A program made the position numbers and the translations under genes. The notes beneath the pieces are model-generated. The model did not search any database. It saw only the letters and a program-made list of their open reading frames with translations, and was not told the DNA's origin. Below are positions 41,076 to 50,400 of a DNA stretch of 64,000 bases, in pieces; the first letter of the stretch is position 1, and each line of letters begins with the position of its first letter. Origin of the DNA: CBDDBX01 sp965225955 (GTDB lineage: Bacteria > Acidobacteriota > Aminicenantia > UBA2199); contig CBDDBX010000014.1 in NCBI GenBank assembly GCA_965225955.1, forward strand, positions 1 through 64,000. Direction: 5' to 3'.

Positions 41076-44000
41076 ATGTTAAGTAGTTTTTTTGTTAAAC
41101 GCCCGGTTTTTTCGATTGTTATCTCTGTAGTAATCGTTATGATGGGGCTTACAACTATGCAGAATCTCCCTGTAGCCCAATACCCGGAGATAGCGCCCCC
41201 GCAGGTACAGGTAACTGCAAGTTACCCCGGTGCAAGTGCAAAAGTTCTTGCCAATACTGTGGCTCAGCCTATTGAAGAGCAGGTAAACGGTGTTGAAGGG
41301 ATGATTTATCTCTCAAGTACCAGTACCAATGACGGACAGTATACTCTGGATGTTACATTTGAAGTCGGTACAGATCTTGATATGGCTCAGGTACAGGTAC
41401 AGAACAGAGTTGCCCAGGCTGAAGCTCTGCTTCCTCAGGAAGTTCAGAGAATGGGTGTGAAGGTTACGAAGCAGTCAACCAATATTCTGCTTTTTGCCTC
41501 TTTTATGTCACCTGATGGCTCAAGAGATGACCTCTTTCTGAGTAATTATGTTAGCTTAAAAATCCAGAATCAGATAAAGCGTATTCCCGGTGTAGGGCAG
41601 GCGATGGTTTTTGGAGCCGGTAACTATAGTATGCGTGTATGGCTCAACCCGGACTCTCTTAAAGCAAGAGAGCTGACAACAGCAGATGTGATTGGAGCAA
41701 TCAGAGAACAGAATGTTCAGGTTGCTGCAGGTCAGGTTGGTCAGCTGCCAGCTAAAAAACATCAGAGTTATCAGTATCCTATTAATGTAAAAGGAAGACT
41801 GGCTGATGTTGGTGAGTTTGAAAATATTGTTGTAAAGGAACTCAGTGGTGGACGTCTGATAAGGATAAAAGATGTTGCTACAGTAGAACTTGGAGCCATG
41901 GATTATGGTATGTCAAGTAAAACGAATGGTCAGATTTCTGCGTCTCTGGGTGTTTTTCTGAAACCCGGAGCAAATGCTCTTAGTGTGGCAAACAGTGTAA
42001 AGAGTAAACTGGAAGAACTCTCAAAGGATTTTCCTACCGGAGTGAACCATGAGATCTCTTTTGATACAACCCTTTTTGTACAGAAGTCTATTGATGAAGT
42101 TGTGGAAACACTCTTTATTACTGTAATTCTTGTTGTTCTTGTTATTCTTCTATTCCTTCAGAACTGGAGAGCAAGTATTATTCCTGTTTTAACAATACCC
42201 GTATCTCTTATTGGTACTCTCGGAGTAATGTATATGCTGGGAGTCAGTATCAATATGCTCTCTCTTTTCGGACTGGTTCTGGCTATCGGTATTGTTGTTG
42301 ATGATGCTATTGTTGTGGTTGAAAATGTAATAAGGCATGTTACAGAGTCAGGGGTCAATTCCATTGATGCAACAATAAGAGCTATGAAAGAGGTTAGTGG
42401 ACCGGTAATTGCCACAACTCTTGTTCTGCTTTCTGTTTTTGTTCCAACAGCATTTATGGGAGGAACGACTGGTGAACTGTATCGTCAGTTTGCTCTTACT
42501 ATTTCCGTTGCTACTGTTTTCTCTTCAATTAATGCTCTGACTCTGAGTCCTGCTCTGTCAGCTCTCTTTTTCAGAAAGGGTGTTGGTTCAGGAGGTAATA
42601 ACTTTATTGCGAGAGGGTTTAATTCACTCTTTGATAAAGTACAGAAATCATATGGTAAACTGGTTGCTTCACTTCTGAGAAGAGGAGTTGTTGTACTTCT
42701 TCTGTTTGGGATTATCTCTTTTATTGCTTCTTTTGGTTTCTTCAGTATTCCTAAAGGTTTTATACCAAATGAAGACCAGGGATGGGCTATTATAACAGTT
42801 CAGCTACCTGATTCAGCATCTCTTGACAGAACAAAAGATGTTACAGATGTGATTAATGATAAGCTGAGTAAAATGGATGGTATTGACAATTTCGTTGCGG
42901 TTCCGGGGTTGTCAGTTATGGATATGTCCAGAACCTCAAATGCTGCGGTATTCTGGGTGGTTTTTGATTCCTGGGAAGAGAGAATGGCAAAAGGTTTGAA
43001 TCTTGATCGCATGATTGGACAGATGTACGGTGCAGTTGCTCCAATAGAAGAGGCGGTTATATATGTTTTCCCTCCTCCTCCTATTCTGGGAATGGGGGTT
43101 GCCAGCGGTTTTTCAATGCAGCTTGAAGACAGAGGCGGTAAGGGACCTGCAGCTCTTCAGAATGAAGCCTTTAAAATTATGATGAAGGCTAATCAGCACC
43201 CTGAACTTATGCAGGTGTTTACAACCTTTAAAGCAAGTGTTCCACAGCTTAATGCTGATGTAGACAGAACTCATGTTAAGTCTCTGGGATTAAAACTGTC
43301 AGATGTATTTGAAACTCTCCAGGCAAATATGGGGTCAATCTATGTTAACGATTTCAATATTTACGGTAAGAATTATCAGGTAAGGGTTCAGGCGGCTCCT
43401 GAATACAGAAGTACTCCTGAAGATATCTCCAGACTGGAGGTGAGAAATTCGTCAGGTAAAATGGTGCCTCTGGGTACTGTAACAAAAATAGAAGAAGCTC
43501 TGGGACCTCAGACTATTCCAAGGTATAACCTCTATACTGCTGCAAAATTCAGTGGTCAGGGTGTGCCGGGAATAAGTTCAGGCAGAGCTATGGATATTAT
43601 GAAGCAGATTGCAAAAGAGAATCTTTCTGAAGGCTTTGATATTGAGTGGACTGAGATGTCCTATCAGGAGCAGTATGCGGGAAGTCAGACAGGAATCATC
43701 CTGATTATGGCTGTTATCTTTGTATATCTTGTTCTGTGTGCCCAGTATGAGAGCTGGACACTGCCGGGATCGGTAATATTCTCAATACCTCTGGCATTTA
43801 TCGGAACCATTGTTGCGGTTTTCATAAGAGGAATGGATATTAATGTATACACCCAGATAGGCTTGATTCTGCTTGTTGCTCTGACCTGTAAAACATCTAT
43901 TCTGATTACTGAGTTTGCAAAAGCCGGAAGGGATAGTGGTATGAGTATTTTTGATGCAGCTATGAATGCAGCTCGTCTTCGTCTGAGACCTGTTCTTATG

Positions 44001-44228
44001 ACAGCTCTTACCTTTATTCTGGGCATGCTTCCTCTGGTTATAGCTACAGGAGCAGGTGCTAACAGCAGACAGGCTCTTGGAACAGCTGTTTTCAGTGGAA
44101 TGTTGTCTGCAATTATTCTGCTTGTTCTTTTCGTCCCCTCTTTTTATACAATGATTCAGAGGGTGAGTGAAAGGTTTGGAGGCAGTAAAAAGAAGGAAGT
44201 TATAGAGACTCCTGCTGCGGGTAATTAA
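41076..44228 (+). CDS. RND inner-membrane efflux pump (HAE1/AcrB family)
   Basis: 1050 residues from the ATG at 41076; the in-frame GTG at 41064 lies inside the adaptor gene. Start SSFFVKRPVFSIVISVVIVM and NLPVAQYPEIAPPQVQVTAS are typical AcrB. The proton-relay Asp pair is in GIVVDDAIVVVENVIRH, with TM10 Lys in LLVALTCKTSILITEFAK. Twelve helices and two large periplasmic loops are expected. Drives drug/proton antiport. A strong terminator follows. Confidence 0.96.
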   Translation: MLSSFFVKRPVFSIVISVVIVMMGLTTMQNLPVAQYPEIAPPQVQVTASYPGASAKVLANTVAQPIEEQVNGVEGMIYLSSTSTNDGQYTLDVTFEVGTDLDMAQVQVQNRVAQAEALLPQEVQRMGVKVTKQSTNILLFASFMSPDGSRDDLFLSNYVSLKIQNQIKRIPGVGQAMVFGAGNYSMRVWLNPDSLKARELTTADVIGAIREQNVQVAAGQVGQLPAKKHQSYQYPINVKGRLADVGEFENIVVKELSGGRLIRIKDVATVELGAMDYGMSSKTNGQISASLGVFLKPGANALSVANSVKSKLEELSKDFPTGVNHEISFDTTLFVQKSIDEVVETLFITVILVVLVILLFLQNWRASIIPVLTIPVSLIGTLGVMYMLGVSINMLSLFGLVLAIGIVVDDAIVVVENVIRHVTESGVNSIDATIRAMKEVSGPVIATTLVLLSVFVPTAFMGGTTGELYRQFALTISVATVFSSINALTLSPALSALFFRKGVGSGGNNFIARGFNSLFDKVQKSYGKLVASLLRRGVVVLLLFGIISFIASFGFFSIPKGFIPNEDQGWAIITVQLPDSASLDRTKDVTDVINDKLSKMDGIDNFVAVPGLSVMDMSRTSNAAVFWVVFDSWEERMAKGLNLDRMIGQMYGAVAPIEEAVIYVFPPPPILGMGVASGFSMQLEDRGGKGPAALQNEAFKIMMKANQHPELMQVFTTFKASVPQLNADVDRTHVKSLGLKLSDVFETLQANMGSIYVNDFNIYGKNYQVRVQAAPEYRSTPEDISRLEVRNSSGKMVPLGTVTKIEEALGPQTIPRYNLYTAAKFSGQGVPGISSGRAMDIMKQIAKENLSEGFDIEWTEMSYQEQYAGSQTGIILIMAVIFVYLVLCAQYESWTLPGSVIFSIPLAFIGTIVAVFIRGMDINVYTQIGLILLVALTCKTSILITEFAKAGRDSGMSIFDAAMNAARLRLRPVLMTALTFILGMLPLVIATGAGANSRQALGTAVFSGMLSAIILLVLFVPSFYTMIQRVSERFGGSKKKEVIETPAAGN

Positions 44229-44247
44229 TAAAGTCATTTTCATTTCA

Positions 44248-44278
44248 GGCAGGTAACCCCGAGACCTGGTTACCTGCC
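44248..44278 (+). terminator. Intrinsic terminator of the RND operon
   Basis: GGCAGGTAACC (44248-44258) pairs perfectly with GGTTACCTGCC (44268-44278), then TTTA. 19 bp after the pump stop. Confidence 0.85.
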
Positions 44279-44300
44279 TTTACCAATATCTGTTAACCGC

Positions 44301-44329
44301 GGGGAAGAGGCAGTACCACCTCTTCCCCG
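44301..44329 (-). terminator. Terminator of the 44338 gene
   Basis: GGGGAAGAGG (44301-44310) pairs with CCTCTTCCCC (44319-44328). On the minus strand it is 9 bp past the stop of the nucleotidyltransferase-like gene. Poor T-run. Confidence 0.65.
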
Positions 44330-44337
44330 TACTAGGT

Positions 44338-44925
44338 TTACGGCATCCAGGTTATTATACCTTCGTCAGGTGTCCGGGCCTTTAGTTCCATAAATGATCT
44401 GGTATCCCTTATTCCGTGTTCTATAACTGCTCTGTATATCTCAATGCCCATAACTTTGCTCTCGTCAGGAACTGTATTTTTTATTCTGAGTATCGCCTCT
44501 TTTGTTTCAGGTGTTAATACTGTTTTAATTCTGTCTGCAACTTTTTCAAAATATCCTGCAAAAGGGGAATCTTTAAGTATGTGAATCATATCTATCTGCC
44601 ACTCTTCTCCAGCTTCATCTTTAAAAAAAGCGTGCCACTCAATACACTGATCTTCCTGATCTATCATGTTTTTATATGATATAGAGTATATATTACTGCT
44701 CTGTGCAAGTGCAGATATTGCTGAAAAGCTCTCAGATATACTAAATGAATCTGTATAGATATGAAAATCTATATCTCTGTTTTTCATCATCAGATCCATA
44801 GGCATTGACCCAACAGGGTTTATTGTTGCACCTATGGAAGACCAGATTTCCAGAATTCTGGTGTCCTCAATGATTTTTCGGGCTTTTTTCTGCATAAGTT
44901 CTGAAATTTTTAAAATATTGTCCAT
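44338..44925 (-). CDS. Nucleotidyltransferase-fold protein
   Basis: 195 residues from the ATG at 44925, which has GGAGAG; the longer frame to 44964 has none. The pattern IGATINPVGSMPMDLMMKNRD then DIDFHIYTD is GS-x(n)-DxD of the nucleotidyltransferase fold, with IEWHAFFKDEAGEEWQIDMI carrying the third acidic residue. It resembles proteins often loosely named phosphoglycerate mutase family in Bacteroidetes. Substrate unknown. Confidence 0.72.
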   Translation of the reverse strand: MDNILKISELMQKKARKIIEDTRILEIWSSIGATINPVGSMPMDLMMKNRDIDFHIYTDSFSISESFSAISALAQSSNIYSISYKNMIDQEDQCIEWHAFFKDEAGEEWQIDMIHILKDSPFAGYFEKVADRIKTVLTPETKEAILRIKNTVPDESKVMGIEIYRAVIEHGIRDTRSFMELKARTPDEGIITWMP

Positions 44926-45223
44926 TATTTCTCTCCTTTTGGGGGAGCAGTAATATAGCATCACTACTGGATGGAATCAATATGAAGAAGGGATGAAGGT
45001 AATAATATCAGTATATAAGCCAGAATAGTGTATTTTGTACCTGTTTTTGTTTAATCAGGCAGGGAACCGGATTTGTCCGGGTTTAGCTTTGTCAGTTCTG
45101 AGCTTACCGAAGGCTTCTTTATGTGAAATGTGATATTCCAGTGAGTTGATATTAATATATTTCTGTTGCCCCGAACTGTTTGGCAATGGGGAGATTTTAT
45201 GAGATTTATTACCCGGAGGTATT

Positions 45224-46060
45224 ATGAAGAAAACTGTTCTTGTTACCGGAAGCTCTGTGGGCATTGGTAAAGATGTGGTTAGAATCTTTCTTGGAAGAGG
45301 CTGGAATGTTGTTGCAACAATGAGAGATACAGATAAGAGTGAATTTAAAGAAAGAGACAGCTTGTGGGTAAAGAGAATGGATGTAACCAGTTCCCGGGAT
45401 GTTGGGGAAGTCTATTCTGAAATTATAGATCGGTACGGTTCAGTTGATGTACTTGTAAATAGTGAAGGATATGAGAGCAGAGGTTACCTTGAAGAGGCTT
45501 CCGAGGAGGAAGTGAGGGATGCTTTCAATACCAATTTTTTTGGAGTTGTTAATACTGTCAGAGCTGTTACTCCGCATATGAGAAAGAGGGAGTGTGGAGT
45601 AATTATAAATGTAAGTTCCATTCATGGTTTCTTAGGAGCACACCTGAATTCAATCTACTCTGCTTCGCAATTTGCTGTACACGGACTTTCTGAGTCACTT
45701 CAGCACGATCTCAGTACCTTTGGAATAAAGGTGAAACTTATTGTAGCAGGTAGATATGGGCCAAATGTTTTAAGAAATGGCAGATGGAATTCCGGTAACT
45801 CTATAGATGAACTCAAAGTCCACAGAGAGCAGTTTAATGAGCTTTTTAACAGAATCGTTTCTGAGTACAGCAGTAAGGTGAGAGAAGTTGAAGAGGTGGA
45901 TGTAGCAGAAATTATTTATGCCTGCAGCACTCTTGAAACTCCGTTTCTTAATATTGTAGGGGATGATGTGAAAGCTCTTATAAGAATGAAGAAGGTTATG
46001 TCTGAAAATGAGTTTCAGAATGTTATACGTAAGCTTCTTGTTCCTGCTTATAAGCCGTAG
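45224..46060 (+). CDS. Short-chain dehydrogenase/reductase (SDR)
   Basis: 278 residues. NAD(P) motif VLVTGSSVGIGKDVVRIFLG; DVLVNSEGYES instead of the usual NNAG; catalytic Ser in IINVSSIHGFLG. At the Tyr-x3-Lys position the sequence is IYSASQFAVHGLS, so the Tyr is kept but the Lys is replaced by Phe-Ala. That makes it an unusual or inactive SDR. Ribosome site CCGGAGG. Its end overlaps the convergent ohrR gene by 13 bp. Confidence 0.87.
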   Translation: MKKTVLVTGSSVGIGKDVVRIFLGRGWNVVATMRDTDKSEFKERDSLWVKRMDVTSSRDVGEVYSEIIDRYGSVDVLVNSEGYESRGYLEEASEEEVRDAFNTNFFGVVNTVRAVTPHMRKRECGVIINVSSIHGFLGAHLNSIYSASQFAVHGLSESLQHDLSTFGIKVKLIVAGRYGPNVLRNGRWNSGNSIDELKVHREQFNELFNRIVSEYSSKVREVEEVDVAEIIYACSTLETPFLNIVGDDVKALIRMKKVMSENEFQNVIRKLLVPAYKP

Positions 46061-46509
46061 TTGCACTGTTCATCTGATTCCATCAGGTCCTGATTCAGTT
46101 TATCTACCAGAGTTATCAGTAGTATCGCCTCATCGCTGTTCAGGTTTTTCAATTTACACTTCATCTTCTCCGGTATATTAACAGCTTCTTCTTTAAGTTC
46201 TCTGCCTGCTCTGGTTAATATTACAAATTTTCGCCTCTTATCTTCAGAAGATACAGAGATAGATACAATACCTTTGGCTTTCAGTTTCCCCAGAATCTGG
46301 GTAAGAGAGCCCGCATCTATTAATGTTCTCTCCTGTATAGTACGTATTGATATGTTATCTTCTTCCCAGAGAGCCATAAGTATTACGTATTGAGGATAGG
46401 TAACTCCAAGTTCCTTCAGATAAGGTTTATAGGCTCTGGTAATGGCATTGGAGGCCATGTAGAACCTGTGGCATATCTGGTTGCTGAGCTTCAATTTTTC
46501 GTATTTCAT
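46048..46509 (-). CDS. ohrR: Organic-peroxide-sensing MarR regulator OhrR
   Basis: 153 residues from the ATG at 46509 (a longer frame to 46638 runs through the ohr promoter and is not used). The peroxide-sensing Cys13 is in KLSNQICHRFYMASNAITRA, as in Bacillus subtilis OhrR (LENQLCF). YKPYLKELGVTYPQYVILMA and the wing SSEDKRRKFVILTRAGREL follow. Single-Cys type. Divergent from ohr with shared control sites. The -10 box is 7 bp before the ATG, so the transcript is probably leaderless. Confidence 0.94.
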   Translation of the reverse strand: MKYEKLKLSNQICHRFYMASNAITRAYKPYLKELGVTYPQYVILMALWEEDNISIRTIQERTLIDAGSLTQILGKLKAKGIVSISVSSEDKRRKFVILTRAGRELKEEAVNIPEKMKCKLKNLNSDEAILLITLVDKLNQDLMESDEQCNYGL

Positions 46510-46515
46510 AAAAAT

Positions 46516-46582
46516 ATTATACTTTGTGTGCAAAGTAGTTGCAAATCTATTTTTGTTATGTATAATAGTTTGTGTGCAAAGT
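46516..46582. promoter_or_regulatory. Divergent ohrR/ohr promoters sharing one -35 box, with two OhrR sites
   Basis: TTGCAA (46539-46544) is self-complementary. To the right it pairs with TATAAT (46561-46566, spacer 16) for ohr; to the left with TATAAT on the minus strand (46521-46516, spacer 17) for ohrR. Site 1 is ACTTTG-TGTG-CAAAGT (46521-46536, perfect); site 2 is AGTTTG-TGTG-CAAAGT (46567-46582). Each lies on one promoter. Confidence 0.85.
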
Positions 46583-46609
46583 AATTGTGCAGAGCAAAAG
46601 GAGATTAAA

Positions 46610-47041
46610 ATGAAAGAATTAAAACAGGTATTATACAAAACAAGATCAAAGACAACTGGCGGAAGAGATGGAGAATCACACTCTGTAGATGGAAGTTTCA
46701 GTGTAAAATTATCAACTCCAAAAGAGCTTGGTGGAGCCGGTGGTGAAGGTGCAAATCCGGAGCAGCTTTTTGCATCAGGTTATTCTGCATGTTTTATTGG
46801 AGCAATGAAAGTTGTTGCTCAGCAGGAAAAGGTGAAGTTACCTGCTGATCTTAGTGTTGCAGCTGAAGTTGGTATCGGGCCTATTGAAGGTGGTTTTGGT
46901 ATTGAAGCAGCACTTTTTATTAATCTGCCTGGTCTTGAGAAAGGTGTAGCTGAATCAGTTGTTGAGAAGGCTCATCAGGTTTGCCCGTACTCTAATGCTA
47001 CAAGAGGCAATATTAAAGTAGAACTTACAGTTAACGTATAA
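46610..47041 (+). CDS. ohr: Organic hydroperoxide resistance protein Ohr
   Basis: 143 residues from the ATG at 46610 (site AAAAGGAG). The two catalytic Cys are in FASGYSACFIGAMKVVAQ and HQVCPYSNATRGNI. Pieces YKTRSKTTGGRDGESHSVDG and FSVKLSTPKELGG are typical of the OsmC/Ohr fold. It reduces organic peroxides with lipoyl thiols. Divergent from its regulator ohrR. Confidence 0.96.
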   Translation: MKELKQVLYKTRSKTTGGRDGESHSVDGSFSVKLSTPKELGGAGGEGANPEQLFASGYSACFIGAMKVVAQQEKVKLPADLSVAAEVGIGPIEGGFGIEAALFINLPGLEKGVAESVVEKAHQVCPYSNATRGNIKVELTVNV

Positions 47042-47055
47042 GAAGTTTATTAAGA

Positions 47056-47198
47056 TGCCTCAAAACTACTATATTTTTCTGTAACCGTGAATTGACGCGA
47101 ATAGAGATCAGGGAGATGTTAGAGACTTTATGGAAAACTGTTACTCACTTCTGATTGACTTTTTTTGATAAGCTCTAAGTTATGGTGATTTTGAGGTA
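47056..47198. repeat. About 143-bp non-coding element with inverted ends
   Basis: TGCCTCAAAACTACTATA (47056-47073) and TATGGTGATTTTGAGGTA (47181-47198) are inverted repeats with a few differences. No gene inside. Rest of 47042-47260: nothing seen. Confidence 0.4.
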
Positions 47199-47270
47199 AC
47201 TGCAATAAAGGTTTTTGGGGGTTCCCCTTAGTTAAAGATAAAAATACACAAGGTTTTACACCATAAGGCG

Positions 47271-47489
47271 ATGAAGGGCATCGCCTTATGGCTGGTTACA
47301 TGTCTCTTAAAATTCAGAGATGGATTTTTAAGGGTTATTTTTTTAATCCAGGTTAAGTCATTGGGAATGGCTGCAGTGCTTCCGGGATTTGCAGCTCTGT
47401 TTATAAATTTTATATCTGAATCCAATGCAAAAGTGTATCACGATGCAATTGTAAAAGCATTCGAACGACAGGAGGATCAGGAGAGCTGA
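47271..47489 (+). CDS. Doubtful small ORF beginning in a hairpin
   Basis: 72 codons, no good ribosome site. The start lies inside a perfect 12-bp hairpin (CCATAAGGCGAT 47261-47272 with ATCGCCTTATGG 47280-47291), which would block initiation. The second half (MAAVLPGFAALFINFISESN, AKVYHDAIVKAFERQEDQES) looks protein-like. It may be a remnant with an older start lost. The end overlaps the kinase gene tail. Confidence 0.3.
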   Translation: MKGIALWLVTCLLKFRDGFLRVIFLIQVKSLGMAAVLPGFAALFINFISESNAKVYHDAIVKAFERQEDQES

Positions 47490-50400
47490 TCTTCTTCGGA
47501 CCTGGAGAATCTCAGAGTGAAAGTTGTACCTTCATCGCTGTTGCCTGCAATAATTTCTCCTCCCATTTCTGTCATGAAGTTTGCGCAGATATGAAGTTTC
47601 AGGCCGTAGTAATCATTATCTGTTGTATAGTCAAAGGAGAATATCTCCTGAAGGGTTTCATTACTGAACTCTATGCCACTGTATCTGAATCTAATGTAAA
47701 CAGATGAATCATCACTTTCTGTTTCTATATGCATTACCCTTTTTTTTACAGGAAGATGTTTCAGGTTTTCAAATCCATTTCTGATTAGTGTAAGCAGTAT
47801 GTGGATGAGTTTGGTTTTATGGCCGGTTATTGAAGGAACTGTTTTAAAGTGCCTTTTTAGTGTGCATTGGCGTAACTCTTCAGGTGTTATCTGCATGTTA
47901 ATTATGTTGTTGATTATTTTAACAGGATTAAGTGGTTCTGCTGCTCCTGCATGGCTTTCTGCATAGCTCTTCTGCATTGCCACAACCTGGGAAATTGCAT
48001 AGATCTTCTCTTCCAGTCTGTTACGGTTCTCAATAATATCTCTGAATTCCTGCTCCAGTTCTCCGGCAGAAAGAATGAGGTATTTTATAAGTTTCTGTCC
48101 CTGTTCTGTTTCAAAAAACTCTCCAGGACTGTTAATATTCTCTTCCAGTATATTGCTACACTTTTTAATGTTTTTAAGGTTGGAATTTTTTATCTTTCTG
48201 TCTATTACTCTTGAAGAGGTAATGGCACTTGTAAGAATATTTCCTACATGATGAAGAACCCCGGAAGCTATTTCAGACATACCTGCTTTGTGGGCATTGG
48301 AGAGAGCGCTTCTCTGTGCTGTTTTTAAGGCTTCAGTTCTCTCTCTTATTATGTCTTCAAGTTGTTCTTTATACTGTCTGAGCTGCTCCTCAGCCTCTTT
48401 CCTCTCTGTAATATTCATGCATACCCCAAGATAACCTGTTATATGCTGTTCATTATTAAGAACAGCTGTAACTCCCATATTAACTCTTATGTGTGTGCCA
48501 TCCTTCTTTACGTATGTCCACTCCTTCTCTTCGTATCCTATTTCTCTTGCTTTTCTGGTGAAAATGTCAAAACCTTCCACTTTTTCCCCATACTCTTCTG
48601 AAAGCTGTCTGCTGTATTCCTGTATTTCAGACTGTCGATGAAATTTTGCCGGTGTATGTTTACCTGTTAATTCATCTGCACTGTAGCCAAGCATATTTTC
48701 AGCACCTTTGTTAAAGATTTCTATAATACCTTCCGGTGTTGTTGAGATAATAGAAATCTGAGTAGCTGAGTCCAGGACATTCTGTAGTTGTCTGTGGGCA
48801 GTTTTCAGATCATCTTCAGCTTTTTTACGATCTGTAATATCTATAAGGCTTCCGCGGATCAGTACCTTACCTGATGATGGAAGCCTTACAAATCTCACTT
48901 CACATGGAATTGTTCTGCCGTTTTTAAGATTCAGGCACAACCATTCAAATACAGGAGTTTCTCCTTCCATAGCGGCTTCAAGATATTTTTCTGACAACTC
49001 TTTTGAATTTATTCGTCCGGGCTGAGTGTATGGACTCACATCTGAAGGACTCAGTTTGAGAAGCTCCTCTTTTGAAAGTCCAAAGAGTTTGCAGGCATTT
49101 TCATTGACATCAACAAAGTGACGGTTGTTCATGTCATAAACAACCAGAGCTTCTGTAGCATGTTCCACAAGAGTTCTGTACCTCTTCTCCGACTCCACAA
49201 TAGCTCTTTCAGCCTCTTTTCTTTTGGTAATATCCCTCCATACAACGTGAAGCAGTGTTTCTTCGTGCTCAGGAATTGCTGTAAGAAGAATTTCAACAGG
49301 AAACTCTTCTCCATTGAACCTTTTGTGAATCCACTCAAATCTGTGGTTTCCTTTAACAAAGGCAGTTCTTATCATATCTTCAGCTTTTTCAAAGGAGAAT
49401 CTCCCGTCCGGCTGTTTAGGAGGTGAGAGAACCGATGGGTGGGTTTTTATAACTCTGTTTTTTGAATCGGCTCCCAGCATTTTGAGAGCAGCCAGATTGC
49501 AGTTAATGAACTTATTTGCCTGAATAATAAGGGTGGCATCTGCAGACTGTTCAAAAAGGGTGCGGTAACGGTTTTCACTGTATTCCAGGGCTTTTATAGC
49601 CTCTTTTCTGCTGGTTATATCGTGACCAAACCATATAGTTATCTTTTTTCCGGTTGTGCTGCTGGAGATATTTGACAGGGTGGTCCAGATAATTGACCGC
49701 AATTTATTATCTTTTCTGGTTATTGTGATCTCTTTTTCTGTTAAAGGTATTGCTGAAATTTCACTGATTACAGGATAGAGCTCCCTGTAGATGTCTTCCG
49801 GTAGAAGTGTATTCCATAATGTAGTGCCGATAATCTCTTCTTTACTGAATCCGGTTATCTCTTCACCGGCACTGTTAATCGATAACGCCTGACCATCTGT
49901 ATCTGTACTGCATATTATCAGGGGAGATGCTTCAATTATATTCAATGAAAAGTCTCTTTCCAGTTTTAGTTCTCTGCCTGAAGAGTCTATAGATGCAAGA
50001 AGGTTGTTGATTGTAGAACCAAGGAGCATCGTTTCTGAACTGCCTTCTGCAGGAGCCGGTTCAAGGGGAATGCCATCACTACTTGTATTGTTGAGGGCAT
50101 CTGTAAGTTTATTAAGAGGTGTTGTGATGCTTCTGGCAACAAAGAATGAGAGAATAAGAGCCAGAATAAGAAAGGAAGATGTGAAAACAATAATTATATC
50201 TTCGATTTCAGAAATATCGTCTTCCAGTTCTTCCTTATAAATGGTGCAGCATATGTACCAGCCCAGAGGTTCATAGTGAGATACAAAGGCTTTTTTTGTG
50301 TGTATATATCTTTTATCGTTATTTCTGGTCCACAGATATTCAATTGATTTATGAGGAAGGCGGCTGGCAGTCTTGAACTGTTCGACTACAACAACCCCAT

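Noticed and set aside
45055..45264. 69-codon minus-strand frame before the SDR gene
   Set aside because: Overlaps the SDR start, no ribosome site, no recognised family; treated as chance although the end is somewhat protein-like.
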